This document shows positions 1 to 7,832 of a DNA stretch of 64,000 nucleotides, piece by piece. The translations under genes were made by a program, and so were the position numbers. The stretch's first letter is position 1. The number at the start of each line of letters is the position of its first letter. Below the pieces are notes generated by a model, which saw nothing but the letters and a program-made list of their open reading frames with translations, was not told the origin of the DNA and ran no database searches. The DNA comes from Microbacterium hydrocarbonoxydans. Lineage in GTDB: Bacteria; Actinomycetota; Actinomycetes; Actinomycetales; Microbacteriaceae. The stretch is from contig NZ_LR882982.1 in assembly GCF_904831005.1 (NCBI RefSeq), positions 2,294,001-2,358,000 on the forward strand, written 5' to 3'.

Positions 1-491
1 ATCGACGGCGTGCCGACCCACCACGACGATGATGTGCCGAGCCACTCGAACGCGCCGAAGGAGCCGAGGATCGACACGACGGCGGCGCCGAATGCGGCCG
101 GATTGAGGATATGCCGTCCTCTCCACGCGATCAGATACTTCGACAGGCTCGCCACCGCACCGGCGATCGCGAGGCCGAGCAGCGCCAGCGGCTCGGTACC
201 GGGGCGCAGGACGAACAGCAGGATCAGCGCTGTGACGAGAGAGGACTCGATCCGCCACGGCAGTCGCAGCACGCGCTGCGCCCCCGCATCCACGGCAGAG
301 ATCACCAGCGCGAGCACCACGAACGACGCGAGTATCTCGATCGGTGTCGGCGAGACGATGACCCCGAGCGACGAGAGCACGACAGCGATGATCGCCAGCG
401 TGAGCAGCGAGAACAGCACCAGACGGTACATCGAGATGCCGCCGAGGAGCGCGAGGACGCGTTGCCGCATGGCGGTGAAGGAGGTGATCAC
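1..491 (-). CDS. NqrB/RnfD-like membrane electron-transfer protein (partial)
   Basis: Reading frame enters on the minus strand at a GTG (491) preceded by GGAAGAG about 9 nt upstream, and stays open to the left edge, so the C-terminus is missing. The visible 163 residues are mostly hydrophobic, with at least four membrane segments. They include an ILNPAAFGAA stretch that resembles the NPAA motif of NqrB/RnfD proteins, which carry a covalent flavin or sit in Na+/H+-coupled electron-transfer complexes. It lies directly downstream of ApbE (27 nt gap) and the FMN-binding lipoprotein, so the three genes probably form one operon moving electrons across the membrane. In many actinobacteria such a domain is fused to a ferredoxin-reductase-like module; the part that would show this is outside the window. 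An internal ATG at 470 is an alternative start. Confidence 0.7.
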   Translation of the reverse strand, partial: MITSFTAMRQRVLALLGGISMYRLVLFSLLTLAIIAVVLSSLGVIVSPTPIEILASFVVLALVISAVDAGAQRVLRLPWRIESSLVTALILLFVLRPGTEPLALLGLAIAGAVASLSKYLIAWRGRHILNPAAFGAAVVSILGSFGAFEWLGTSSSWWVGTPS

Positions 492-518
492 TGTTCCACT
501 CTTCCGTAATCCTGCGCC

Positions 519-1373
519 TCAGCGGCGCGTGAACAATTCGGCAGGGCATCCGGGTGAGCGCTCGATGCGCCCGTCGGTCGTCATCCGCACCCAGTGCACG
601 TCCCACGACGCCGCGAGCTCCGGGCCGCCGTCGAAGAACAGGGCGGTGGCCACCGCATCCGCTCGCATCGCGTGGGACGAGATCGCCCACGTCGCAGCCC
701 ACGTGCGCACCGGAACGCCGGTGCGCGCGTCGAGCACGTGGTGCAGGCCGTCACCCCACGCGCGGCGGTTGACGGCCGACGCGCACAGTGCGGCATCCTG
801 CAGCTCGACCACCCCGATGGCCTTCGTCGAGTCGTACGGATGCTCGAGGCCGACGCGAACGGCCGCGCCGCGCGCGCGCATGTCTCCCCCTGCGTCGACG
901 ACGAGATCGCCCGGCACCGCGACGAGTGCATCGACCACGAGGTCGACGAGACGTCCTTTGCCGAGCGCGCCGACGTCGATGGTCGAGGGGACCGCCGCCG
1001 TCACCCCGCTCTCCGACCACTCGAGCCGCTCGGCCCACTCGCGCGGAGCAGCCACCGGAGAGCGCGGGACGAGCGAGTACTGCGCGTCGTAGCCGAGTGC
1101 GTCGAGACTGTCCCCGACCAGCGGGTTCACCGCGCCCGAGGTCGCTCGGGCAAGATCGCGATAGGCGTCGAGCATGGGTCGGGCGTCGCTCGAGGCGATG
1201 GTCCCGCCGAGTCGTCCGACCGCGGTGACCGCGGAGTCTTCGCGGAACCGCGACCATTCGCGATCGAAGCGCTCGATCTCCGCGCCCACGAGGTCTCGCT
1301 CGTGCGGCCCCAACTCGTGCGCCGTCTCGATCTCCCAGCGGGTGCCGATCGCGTCGAGACGCCAGATCGCCAT
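519..1373 (-). CDS. apbE: FAD:protein FMN transferase (ApbE family)
   Basis: 284 residues, normal for ApbE. These Mg-dependent enzymes transfer FMN from FAD onto a Ser/Thr of a target protein. Family features seen: SGAVNPLVGDSLDALGYD in the first half, DVGALGKGRLVD (the D-x-G-x-x-x-K-G block) and DAGGDMRARG in the flavin/metal region. The start is fixed at ATG 1373, because an in-frame TGA lies 12 nt upstream. The protein therefore has no signal peptide (it begins MAIWRLDAIGTRW), which is odd because the likely substrate next door is an exported lipoprotein. It lies 17 nt downstream of the FMN-binding gene and 27 nt upstream of the NqrB/RnfD-like gene, the usual company for a dedicated flavinylating enzyme. 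Confidence 0.9.
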   Translation of the reverse strand: MAIWRLDAIGTRWEIETAHELGPHERDLVGAEIERFDREWSRFREDSAVTAVGRLGGTIASSDARPMLDAYRDLARATSGAVNPLVGDSLDALGYDAQYSLVPRSPVAAPREWAERLEWSESGVTAAVPSTIDVGALGKGRLVDLVVDALVAVPGDLVVDAGGDMRARGAAVRVGLEHPYDSTKAIGVVELQDAALCASAVNRRAWGDGLHHVLDARTGVPVRTWAATWAISSHAMRADAVATALFFDGGPELAASWDVHWVRMTTDGRIERSPGCPAELFTRR

Positions 1374-1390
1374 GGTGCCGGCTCAGGCGC

Positions 1391-1876
1391 CTACGCGGCG
1401 GCCTGCTCCTTGATCGACTCGACGGCCTCGTTGAACCCGCCGCTGGTGAGAGAGGACCCTGCGACGCGACTGACCTCGATCTCGTCGAGGGACTTGCCCA
1501 CGACCTCATCCGAGATGCCTTCGATGAACTGCCCCTGGTACTGCTCGCTCTCGCGGGCCTGAGGATCACCGGTCACCTCGACCTCACTCACCACGCCGTC
1601 GGCGATCGTGAGGGTCACGGAGATCTCCTCCACCGTCTCCGGCGTCTGGTACGACCCGTCGGCGGTGTAGGTGCCGTCGGCGTACTCCCCCGATGCCGAC
1701 GATCCGGTGCTGGTGTCGGTGCTGGTGTCGGTGCTCGAATCGGTGCTCGAGGAATCACCCGTGGACGTGTCTTCGGCGTCGGCCGTGCCCGAGCATCCGG
1801 CGAGCACGAGAAGCCCGGCGACGCCGGCGATGGCTGCTCCCTTGCGGAGCGAAGTCGGTACAGTCGTGCGGATCAT
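1391..1876 (-). CDS. FMN-binding lipoprotein
   Basis: 161 residues: a lipoprotein signal peptide (hydrophobic core ending LLVLAGC), a 25-residue Ser/Thr/Asp-rich linker, then an FMN_bind domain of about 90 residues. Proteins of this kind carry FMN attached by ApbE and relay electrons on the outer face of the membrane. The usual attachment motif is S/T-G-A-S/T; here the equivalent reads AGSSLTS (A139-G140-S141-S142), so S142 is the probable flavinylated residue, although the motif is divergent. Start ATG 1876 is preceded by GGGAGGACC. It is the first gene of a probable operon with apbE and the NqrB/RnfD-like gene. The redox partner is not clear from the sequence; ferric-ion or quinone reduction are possible. 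Confidence 0.85.
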   Translation of the reverse strand: MIRTTVPTSLRKGAAIAGVAGLLVLAGCSGTADAEDTSTGDSSSTDSSTDTSTDTSTGSSASGEYADGTYTADGSYQTPETVEEISVTLTIADGVVSEVEVTGDPQARESEQYQGQFIEGISDEVVGKSLDEIEVSRVAGSSLTSGGFNEAVESIKEQAAA

Positions 1877-1961
1877 GATGGTCCTCCCGGCCTTGATCGG
1901 TGTGTTGACTCGACCGTAGGGACAGCATCTATGTGCGGGCTGTGTCCGATATACGGGTTGC

Positions 1962-2996
1962 TCAGGCGTCTCCGCCGAACATGCTCGTCACGGATCCGTC
2001 CTCGAACACCTCATGGATCGCGCGGGCGAGCATGGGCGCGATGGGGAGCACCGTCAGCTTGTCCCAGCGTCGCGACTCGGTCAGCGGAATCGTGTCGGTG
2101 ATGACCACCTCGTCGATCGACGCGTCCTGCAGTCGCTCGGACGCCGGGTCGCTGAAGATCGCATGCGTCGCCGCGACGATCACGCGGTGCGCTCCGTTGG
2201 CCTTCAGCGCCTGCGCAGCCTTCACGATGGTTCCACCGGTGTCGATCATGTCGTCGACGAGGAGGCACGTGCGGCCGTCGACCGCGCCCACGATCTCGTG
2301 CACGGAGACCTGGTTCGCGACCTTCGGGTCGCGACGTTTGTGGATGATCGCCAGCGGCGCGCCCAGGCTGTCCGACCACGTGTCAGCGACGCGGACGCGA
2401 CCCATGTCGGGCGAGACGACCGTGAGGATCTCGCGATCTGCCGGGCTCAGGGTGCGCTGGAAGTAGTCGAGCAGCACGGGCTTGGCGAAGAGGTGGTCGA
2501 CAGGGCCGTCGAAGAAGCCCTGGATCTGTGCGGCGTGCAGGTCGACGCTCATGACACGGTCAGCGCCGGCGGTCTTGAGGAGATCGGCGACGAGGCGGGC
2601 GCTGATCGGCTCACGGCCGCGGCCCTTCTTGTCCTGACGCGAATACGGATAGTAGGGCGCGACGACCGTGATGCGCTTGGCGGAGGCGCGCTTGGCGGCG
2701 TCGATCATGATGAGCGTCTCCATGAGCCACTCGTTGACCGGCTCACCGAAGGTCTGGATCAGGAAGAGGTCGCAGCCTCGGATCGACACCTCGAACCGTG
2801 CGTAGATCTCGCCCGACGCGAACGTGCGGTGCTCGGTCGGCACGACCTCGGTGCCGAGTGCTGCCGCCACGGCTGCGGTCAGCTCGGGGTGCGAACGCCC
2901 GCCTGCGACGACGAGCCGCTTCTTGGTCTTGGCGACCAGTCCCGGTGCGATGCCGTTGTCCCGGTCCAGATCGACCGTCTTCTTCTTGCGCGCCAT
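1962..2996 (-). CDS. prs: ribose-phosphate pyrophosphokinase
   Basis: 344 residues. It makes phosphoribosyl pyrophosphate from ribose 5-phosphate and ATP for nucleotide, His, Trp and NAD synthesis. The PRPP-binding loop VDDMIDTGGT is at about residues 247-256, and the ATP-site region PYYPYSRQDKKGRGREPIS is intact. The start chosen is ATG 2996, with GGCGAGAAG upstream. A longer open frame to 3077 would run into glmU and adds no conserved sequence. The N-terminus has an extra basic stretch (MARKKKTVDLDRDN) before the conserved RLVVAGGRSHPEL block. It follows glmU by 11 nt on the same strand, the standard actinobacterial glmU-prs operon. Confidence 0.96.
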   Translation of the reverse strand: MARKKKTVDLDRDNGIAPGLVAKTKKRLVVAGGRSHPELTAAVAAALGTEVVPTEHRTFASGEIYARFEVSIRGCDLFLIQTFGEPVNEWLMETLIMIDAAKRASAKRITVVAPYYPYSRQDKKGRGREPISARLVADLLKTAGADRVMSVDLHAAQIQGFFDGPVDHLFAKPVLLDYFQRTLSPADREILTVVSPDMGRVRVADTWSDSLGAPLAIIHKRRDPKVANQVSVHEIVGAVDGRTCLLVDDMIDTGGTIVKAAQALKANGAHRVIVAATHAIFSDPASERLQDASIDEVVITDTIPLTESRRWDKLTVLPIAPMLARAIHEVFEDGSVTSMFGGDA

Positions 2997-3007
2997 CGTC
3001 TTCTCGC

Positions 3008-4438
3008 CTATTCCACCACTCGCGATCGGGCTGCGGCATCTGCCGCGCCCGTGCCTGCCCTGTTCTTCTCGACCCAACCCTCGATGTTGCGCTGAGGGGC
3101 GACGCTCATGGCAAGAGAGCCGGCGGGCACGTCCTTGCGGACGACGGCACCGGCACCTGTCTTGGCGCCAGCTCCCAGCCTAACGGGCGCGACGAGGGTC
3201 GTGTGCGAGCCCGTGTGCACCTCGTCCTCGACCACCGTGCGGTGCTTGTTCACGTCGTCGTAGTTCGCGGTGATCGTGCTGGCGCCGAGGTTGACCCCGC
3301 GTCCGATCGTCGCGTCTCCGACGTACGACAGGTGCGGCACCTTGCTGCCCTCGCCGATCTCGGCGTTCTTGGTCTCGACGTAGGCGCCGATCTTGCCTCG
3401 GGCCCCAAGCACCGTGCCCGGCCGCAGGAACGAGAACGGGCCGACCGTGGCCTCGGCACCGATGACGGCGAAGGTCGCGTCGGTGCGGCGGACGATCGCG
3501 TCCTCCCCCACCTCGCAACCGACGAGAGTCGTGTCAGGACCGATGATGGCGCCCTCGGCGATCGTCGTCGCCCTGAGGATGTGCGTGTTCGGGAGGATCG
3601 TGACGTCGGGCGCGAGCGAGGCGTCGTCGTCTATCCAGGTGGTCGCGGGATCGATCACCGTCACGCCTTCACGCTGCCAGTGCCGCACGATGCGGTCGTT
3701 GAGCACGCGTCCGGCCTCGGCGAGCTGGATGCGGTCGTTGATTCCGAACGTCGATGCGGTGTCGACGGCGATCTCGGCGGCGACCGGACGGTCCGCCGCA
3801 CGGAGCAGCTCGATGACGGTGGTGAGATACATCTCGCCCTGGGCGTTGTCCTGCGTGACGCGGGCCAGCTGCGCTCGCAGCTCGACCGCGCGGAAGACGT
3901 AGACGCCCGCGTTGATCTCGGTCACGGCCGCCTCGTCGTCGGTCGCGTCCTTCTGCTCGACGATGCGCTGAACAGTGCCGTCCGCGTCGCGGATCACACG
4001 ACCGTAGCCACGGGGGTCGTCGAGTCGCGCGGTGAGCAGCGTGGCCGCCGCGGACACGGCGCGGTGCCCGTCGACGAGCGCTCGCAGCGTGTCGACCTCG
4101 AGCAGGGGCACATCGCCCGAGAGCACGAGGACATCGCCGTCGAAGTCATCCGGGAGCTGATCGATCGCCACCTGCACGGCTCGCCCCGTGCCGGGCACGT
4201 CATCCTGATCGACGAACACGGCGTCTGGGTAGTCCTCGGCGAGCGCGGCCACGACCTGATCGCGTTCGTGCCGCACGACGACCTCGATGTGATCGGCGCC
4301 GAGTCGCGTCGCGGTCGTCAGCACGTGGCCGACGAGCGGGCGCCCTCCGATGGGATGCAGCACCTTCGGCAGGCGCGAGCGCATGCGTGTCCCCTGCCCC
4401 GCGGCGAGGACGATGATGGCGAGCTTGTTCCCAGTCAT
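3008..4438 (-). CDS. glmU: bifunctional UDP-GlcNAc pyrophosphorylase / glucosamine-1-P N-acetyltransferase
   Basis: 476 residues. It catalyses the last two cytosolic steps to UDP-N-acetylglucosamine for peptidoglycan: acetylation of glucosamine-1-P, then uridylylation. The N-terminal Rossmann half carries the signature LAAGQGTRMRSRLPKVLHP near residues 11-29. The C-terminal half (from about 260) is a left-handed beta-helix of hexapeptide repeats, with the conserved YVETKNAEIGEGSKVPHLSY region. ATG 4438 begins one base after the tRNA-Gln discriminator base at 4440, so there is essentially no leader; the acceptor strand GGCGGAG of the tRNA is the only Shine-Dalgarno-like sequence. It is transcribed with prs. 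Confidence 0.97.
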   Translation of the reverse strand: MTGNKLAIIVLAAGQGTRMRSRLPKVLHPIGGRPLVGHVLTTATRLGADHIEVVVRHERDQVVAALAEDYPDAVFVDQDDVPGTGRAVQVAIDQLPDDFDGDVLVLSGDVPLLEVDTLRALVDGHRAVSAAATLLTARLDDPRGYGRVIRDADGTVQRIVEQKDATDDEAAVTEINAGVYVFRAVELRAQLARVTQDNAQGEMYLTTVIELLRAADRPVAAEIAVDTASTFGINDRIQLAEAGRVLNDRIVRHWQREGVTVIDPATTWIDDDASLAPDVTILPNTHILRATTIAEGAIIGPDTTLVGCEVGEDAIVRRTDATFAVIGAEATVGPFSFLRPGTVLGARGKIGAYVETKNAEIGEGSKVPHLSYVGDATIGRGVNLGASTITANYDDVNKHRTVVEDEVHTGSHTTLVAPVRLGAGAKTGAGAVVRKDVPAGSLAMSVAPQRNIEGWVEKNRAGTGAADAAARSRVVE

Positions 4439-4439
4439 G

Positions 4440-4511
4440 CTCCGCCGCCAGGACTCGAACCTAGACCTAACAGCTCCAAAGGCTGTCGTGCTGCCATTAC
4501 ACCACGGCGGA
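4440..4511 (-). tRNA. tRNA-Gln (anticodon UUG)
   Basis: Reverse-complement folding gives a 7-bp acceptor stem (TCCGCCG pairing with CGGCGGA). The anticodon stem is ACAGC/GCTGT around the loop CTTTGGA, so the anticodon is TTG (Gln, codon CAA). The T-arm contains the canonical GGTTCGAGTCC, and the discriminator base is G. CCA is not encoded. The 3' end abuts the glmU start codon, and the divergent MarR gene starts 72 bp away on the other side. Confidence 0.95.
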
Positions 4512-4583
4512 CCACGGCCCCCGAGGGAGCCGCGGGGTCAAGTCTGCCACGTCTGCATCCCTGTCACCGGCGATAATGGACGG

Positions 4584-5078
4584 ATGACTGAGGCGGATGA
4601 GGTTGATCGGATCGTCGGCGCCTGGAACACGCAGCGCCCCGACCTCGACTTCTCGCCCCTCGAGGTGCTGTCGCGGATGGACCGGCTGACTCGGCTGCTC
4701 GACCGCGCGCGCCGCGATGTCTTCCGCCGCAGCGATCTGGAGGCCTGGGAGTGGGACGTGCTCTCGGCGCTGCGCCGCGCAGGCTCTCCGTTCCAGCTCT
4801 CCCCCAAGCAGCTTCTGCAGCAGACCCTCGTCTCGAGCGGCACCATGACCAACCGCATCGATCGTCTGGTCGGGCGAAAGTTCGTGCGCCGCGAGGCGGA
4901 CCCAGCTGACGGGCGCAGCGTGCTCGTGACCCTCACGGACGACGGGCGCATCAGGGTGGATGCGGCGATCACCCGCCTCGTCGACGTCGAGGACGACCTT
5001 CTGAAAGCGCTCTCCCGTGGCGACCGCGACCGCCTGGCGGGTCTGCTGCGCAAGCTCAGCCTGAGCTTCGACGCGTGA
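4584..5078 (+). CDS. MarR-family transcriptional regulator
   Basis: 164 residues with the MarR winged-helix core: LEAWEWDVLSALRRAG, then LSPKQLLQQTLVSSGTMTNRIDRL (recognition helix) and the wing RREADPADGRSVLVTLTDDG. Such dimers repress genes until a small ligand binds. The start is set at ATG 4584; the frame is open further upstream through the tRNA, but that part is not protein-like. A GATAAT box at 4572-4577 lies exactly 6 nt before the ATG and there is no Shine-Dalgarno sequence, so the mRNA is probably leaderless. The target genes are not evident. The pseudouridine synthase follows after 11 nt. Confidence 0.9.
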   Translation: MTEADEVDRIVGAWNTQRPDLDFSPLEVLSRMDRLTRLLDRARRDVFRRSDLEAWEWDVLSALRRAGSPFQLSPKQLLQQTLVSSGTMTNRIDRLVGRKFVRREADPADGRSVLVTLTDDGRIRVDAAITRLVDVEDDLLKALSRGDRDRLAGLLRKLSLSFDA

Positions 5079-5089
5079 GGGTCTGAGCA

Positions 5090-6010
5090 ATGGCCATGCA
5101 GTCTCCTCTTCCCGTGCGCGACGGCGTAGGCGCGACGCGTCTGCACGTGCCGATGAGCGGCGAATGGCCGACCGTGGGCGCGTACATGATCGAGCGCTTC
5201 TTCCACCTCGACCCGGAAGGTCTGCTCAGCCGCTTCGATCGTGGCGAGATCGTGGCGCGCGACGGGACTCCTCTCGCTCGGGACACGCCGCTGGGCGTCG
5301 AGGAGTTCATCTGGTACTACCGCGACCCGCCTGTCGAGACCCGGCTGCCCGTCGAGATCGAGATCCTGCACCAGGACGATGACCTGGTGGTCGTCGACAA
5401 ACCGCACTTCCTGCCGACCATCCCCGGCGGCAAGTTCCTGCAGAACTCGGCGCTGATCCGACTGCGCAACCTGCTCGGCAACGACGAGCTCGCACCGATC
5501 CACCGCCTGGACAGGGCGACGGCGGGCCTCCTGATGTTCTCCGCGCGACCGGCCACGAGAGGTCCGTACCAGCTGCTCTTCGAGACACGGCAGGTGCAGA
5601 AGGTCTACGAGGCTGTCTCCGCCCGACCCGCGGACTGGGACCCCTCCCGCTTCCCTCTCGTGTACCGGAACCACATCGTCAAGCTCCGCAACGAACTGAA
5701 GGTGCAGGTCGACGAGGATCGCGAACCCAACGCAGAGACGCGGATCGATGTGATCGGTGCCGACGACCACGTCGTGCACACGCTGCTGCATCCGCACAGC
5801 GGCAAGATGCATCAGCTGAGGGTGCACCTCGCCGCCCTGGGCCTCGGCATCCTGAACGATCCGTTCTACCCCGAGCTGCGCGGCGAGAGGCCCGACGACT
5901 TCGAGAACCCGATGCAGCTGCTCGCCCGGGAACTCCACTTCATCGACCCGATGAGTGGCGACAAGCGCACGTTCACCTCAGGTCGCTCGCTGCGGTACGC
6001 CCCGGGGTAG
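5090..6010 (+). CDS. RluA-family pseudouridine synthase
   Basis: 306 residues. The catalytic motif HRLDRATAGLLMFS carries the active-site aspartate of RluA-type synthases, and HQDDDLVVVDKPHFLPTIPGG is the usual preceding block. Conserved C-terminal elements (TLLHPHSGKMHQLRVHLAALGLGILNDPFY) are present. It isomerises a specific uridine in rRNA or tRNA to pseudouridine; the target cannot be told from the sequence. Start ATG 5090 has GAGGGTCTGAGCA upstream, and the gene follows the MarR gene by 11 nt. An N-terminal region of about 80 residues precedes the catalytic domain and has no clear S4 motif. Confidence 0.88.
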   Translation: MAMQSPLPVRDGVGATRLHVPMSGEWPTVGAYMIERFFHLDPEGLLSRFDRGEIVARDGTPLARDTPLGVEEFIWYYRDPPVETRLPVEIEILHQDDDLVVVDKPHFLPTIPGGKFLQNSALIRLRNLLGNDELAPIHRLDRATAGLLMFSARPATRGPYQLLFETRQVQKVYEAVSARPADWDPSRFPLVYRNHIVKLRNELKVQVDEDREPNAETRIDVIGADDHVVHTLLHPHSGKMHQLRVHLAALGLGILNDPFYPELRGERPDDFENPMQLLARELHFIDPMSGDKRTFTSGRSLRYAPG

Positions 6011-6028
6011 TCCACGCCCCGGTGTGTC

Positions 6029-6688
6029 TCAGCGGCGCATGATCTTGCGCGCCAGACGCGTGCCGAGCATCTGCACGAGGTGCACGAACACCACGATGAG
6101 GATGATCGCCGCCCACATGACGAGCGGCTCGAACTGCCGGAAGCCGTAGATCTGAGCGAACGCGCCGAGCCCGCCGCCGCCGATCAGACCGGCCATCGCC
6201 GTCATGTCGATGAGCGCCACGACGATGAACGTGTAGCCCAGGATCAGCGGTCCGAGGGACTCGGGGATCGCCACGGAGAACAGGATGCGCCAGGGACCGG
6301 CTCCCATCGCCCGAGCGGCCTCGATGACCCCGGGTGAGACCGAGACGAGGTGCTGCTCGACGATGCGACCGATAGCGAACGCCGCCGCGAGACCGATGAT
6401 GAAGGCGCCCGCGGTCGTTCCGATGCCGGTACCCACCACCATGCGTGCGAACGGCTGTGCCACCGCCATGAAGATCACGAACGGGATGGGGCGGAAGAAG
6501 TTGACCGCGAGGTTCGCGATGACCGAGACCGGCTTGTTCTGCGCGAGCCCGCCCGGACGCGTGACGTAGAGGATGACGCCGATCGCGAGACCGAGGATGC
6601 CACCGAGCACGAGCGCGAAGGACGTCATGTACAGGGTCTCGAGGGCGGCCTTCCAGAATTCCGGCCACAGTTCGTTCAGACGATCCAT
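6029..6688 (-). CDS. metI: methionine ABC transporter permease
   Basis: 219 residues with five or six membrane segments and the permease EAA loop EAARAMGAGPWRILFSVAIP at about residues 123-142, which docks on the ATPase. Size and sequence (FFRPIPFVIFM early, the EAA loop later) match the MetI subunit of the MetNIQ importer of D/L-methionine. Its ATG overlaps the metN stop by one base (TGATG), so translation is coupled. It is the last gene of the metQ-metN-metI operon and is convergent with the pseudouridine synthase. Confidence 0.94.
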   Translation of the reverse strand: MDRLNELWPEFWKAALETLYMTSFALVLGGILGLAIGVILYVTRPGGLAQNKPVSVIANLAVNFFRPIPFVIFMAVAQPFARMVVGTGIGTTAGAFIIGLAAAFAIGRIVEQHLVSVSPGVIEAARAMGAGPWRILFSVAIPESLGPLILGYTFIVVALIDMTAMAGLIGGGGLGAFAQIYGFRQFEPLVMWAAIILIVVFVHLVQMLGTRLARKIMRR

Positions 6689-7731
6689 CAGCGCGCCTCC
6701 TCTCCGGCGATCTCGGTGACTTCGACGCGCTCCGCGATGCCCGAGAGCGTGCGGTCGATCACGTCGCCGTCGCCGCGGATCGCGAGCGTGAGGTGGCCGA
6801 AGGCCCGACCCCGGATGTCGTTGATGCCGCCGTACACGAGCTCGAAGTCGAGGCCGGCGCCGGCGAGGTCGAGGAACACCTGCGCCTGGGACGAGTCGCC
6901 GTCGCGGAACGAGAAGGTGACGAGCCGGCCCTGGTGCCGGTCGCGCAGCACCGACAGCTCGGACGGCGTCGGTATGCCCTTGACGACGGTGCCGACGAAT
7001 CTCTGCGAGGCGGGGTTCTGCGGGGCCGAGAACACGTCGAACACGTCGCCCTGCTCGATGACTCTGCCGTTCTCCATCACGGCGACCTTGGTCGCGATGG
7101 TCTGGATGACATCCATCTCGTGTGTGATCACCACGATCGTCACGCCCTGCTCCTGGTTGACCCTCTTGAGCAGATCGAGCACTTCGTGCGTGGTCTGCGG
7201 GTCGAGGGCGCTCGTGGCCTCGTCGGCGAGCAGGATCGCCGGGTCTGTGGCGAGTGCACGGGCGATGCCGACGCGCTGCTTCTGCCCGCCCGAGAGCTGC
7301 TCGGGGTAGGCCTTCGCCTTGTCAGACAGGCCGACGAAGCTGAGGAGTTCGGTGACCCGCTTCTCGATGTCGGGCTTGGACCAGCCTGCCAGCTTGAGCG
7401 GATAGGCGATGTTGGCCTTGACGCTGCGTGAGGCGAACAGGTTGAACTGCTGGAAGATCATGCCGATCCCGCCGCGGACCTTGCGCAGTTCGCTCTCGCG
7501 CAGGGCGGTCACGTCGACCCCGTCGACGAGGATGGTGCCCGCAGTCGCCGGTTCGAGGGCGTTGATCAGGCGCACGAGCGTCGATTTGCCCGCCCCGGAA
7601 TAGCCGATGATGCCGAAGACATCACCCTTCTCGATGTCGAGGGTGACGTCGTCGACAGCGACGATGTCGCCGTCTCCCGGGTTGCGGGCGGGGTATGCCT
7701 TCGACACGTTGGTCAGGCTCACGATGGGCAT
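6688..7731 (-). CDS. metN: methionine ABC transporter ATP-binding protein
   Basis: 347 residues. Walker A GYSGAGKST, signature LSGGQKQRVGIARAL and Walker B ILLADEATSALD are intact. The C-terminal extension of about 100 residues (after GTVVKGIPTPSEL) matches the NIL domain, which senses cytosolic methionine and inhibits the transporter in MetN proteins. Start chosen is ATG 7731 (MPIVSLTNVSKAYP) with GGAG about 10 nt upstream; an in-frame ATG at 7836 lies inside the metQ terminus and adds no conserved sequence. An intercistronic hairpin (7762-7796) separates it from metQ, so it is probably expressed less than metQ. Confidence 0.95.
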   Translation of the reverse strand: MPIVSLTNVSKAYPARNPGDGDIVAVDDVTLDIEKGDVFGIIGYSGAGKSTLVRLINALEPATAGTILVDGVDVTALRESELRKVRGGIGMIFQQFNLFASRSVKANIAYPLKLAGWSKPDIEKRVTELLSFVGLSDKAKAYPEQLSGGQKQRVGIARALATDPAILLADEATSALDPQTTHEVLDLLKRVNQEQGVTIVVITHEMDVIQTIATKVAVMENGRVIEQGDVFDVFSAPQNPASQRFVGTVVKGIPTPSELSVLRDRHQGRLVTFSFRDGDSSQAQVFLDLAGAGLDFELVYGGINDIRGRAFGHLTLAIRGDGDVIDRTLSGIAERVEVTEIAGEEAR

Positions 7732-7761
7732 GTGTGCTGCTCCGGTCTGCTTCGGGAACGA

Positions 7762-7796
7762 AGAATCGGGTGACGCACGCAGCGCCACCCGATTCT
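7762..7796 (-). terminator. intercistronic hairpin between metQ and metN
   Basis: Perfect 11-bp inverted repeat (AGAATCGGGTG / CACCCGATTCT) with a 13-nt loop, placed in the 101-bp gap between the metQ stop and the metN start. On the minus strand it is followed by TTCGTTCC, only weakly U-rich, so partial termination or 3'-end protection of the metQ message is more likely than full termination. Confidence 0.6.
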
Positions 7797-7832
7797 CTCG
7801 CATCCGGATGAGAGGTTCCCCTCCCACCGGAC

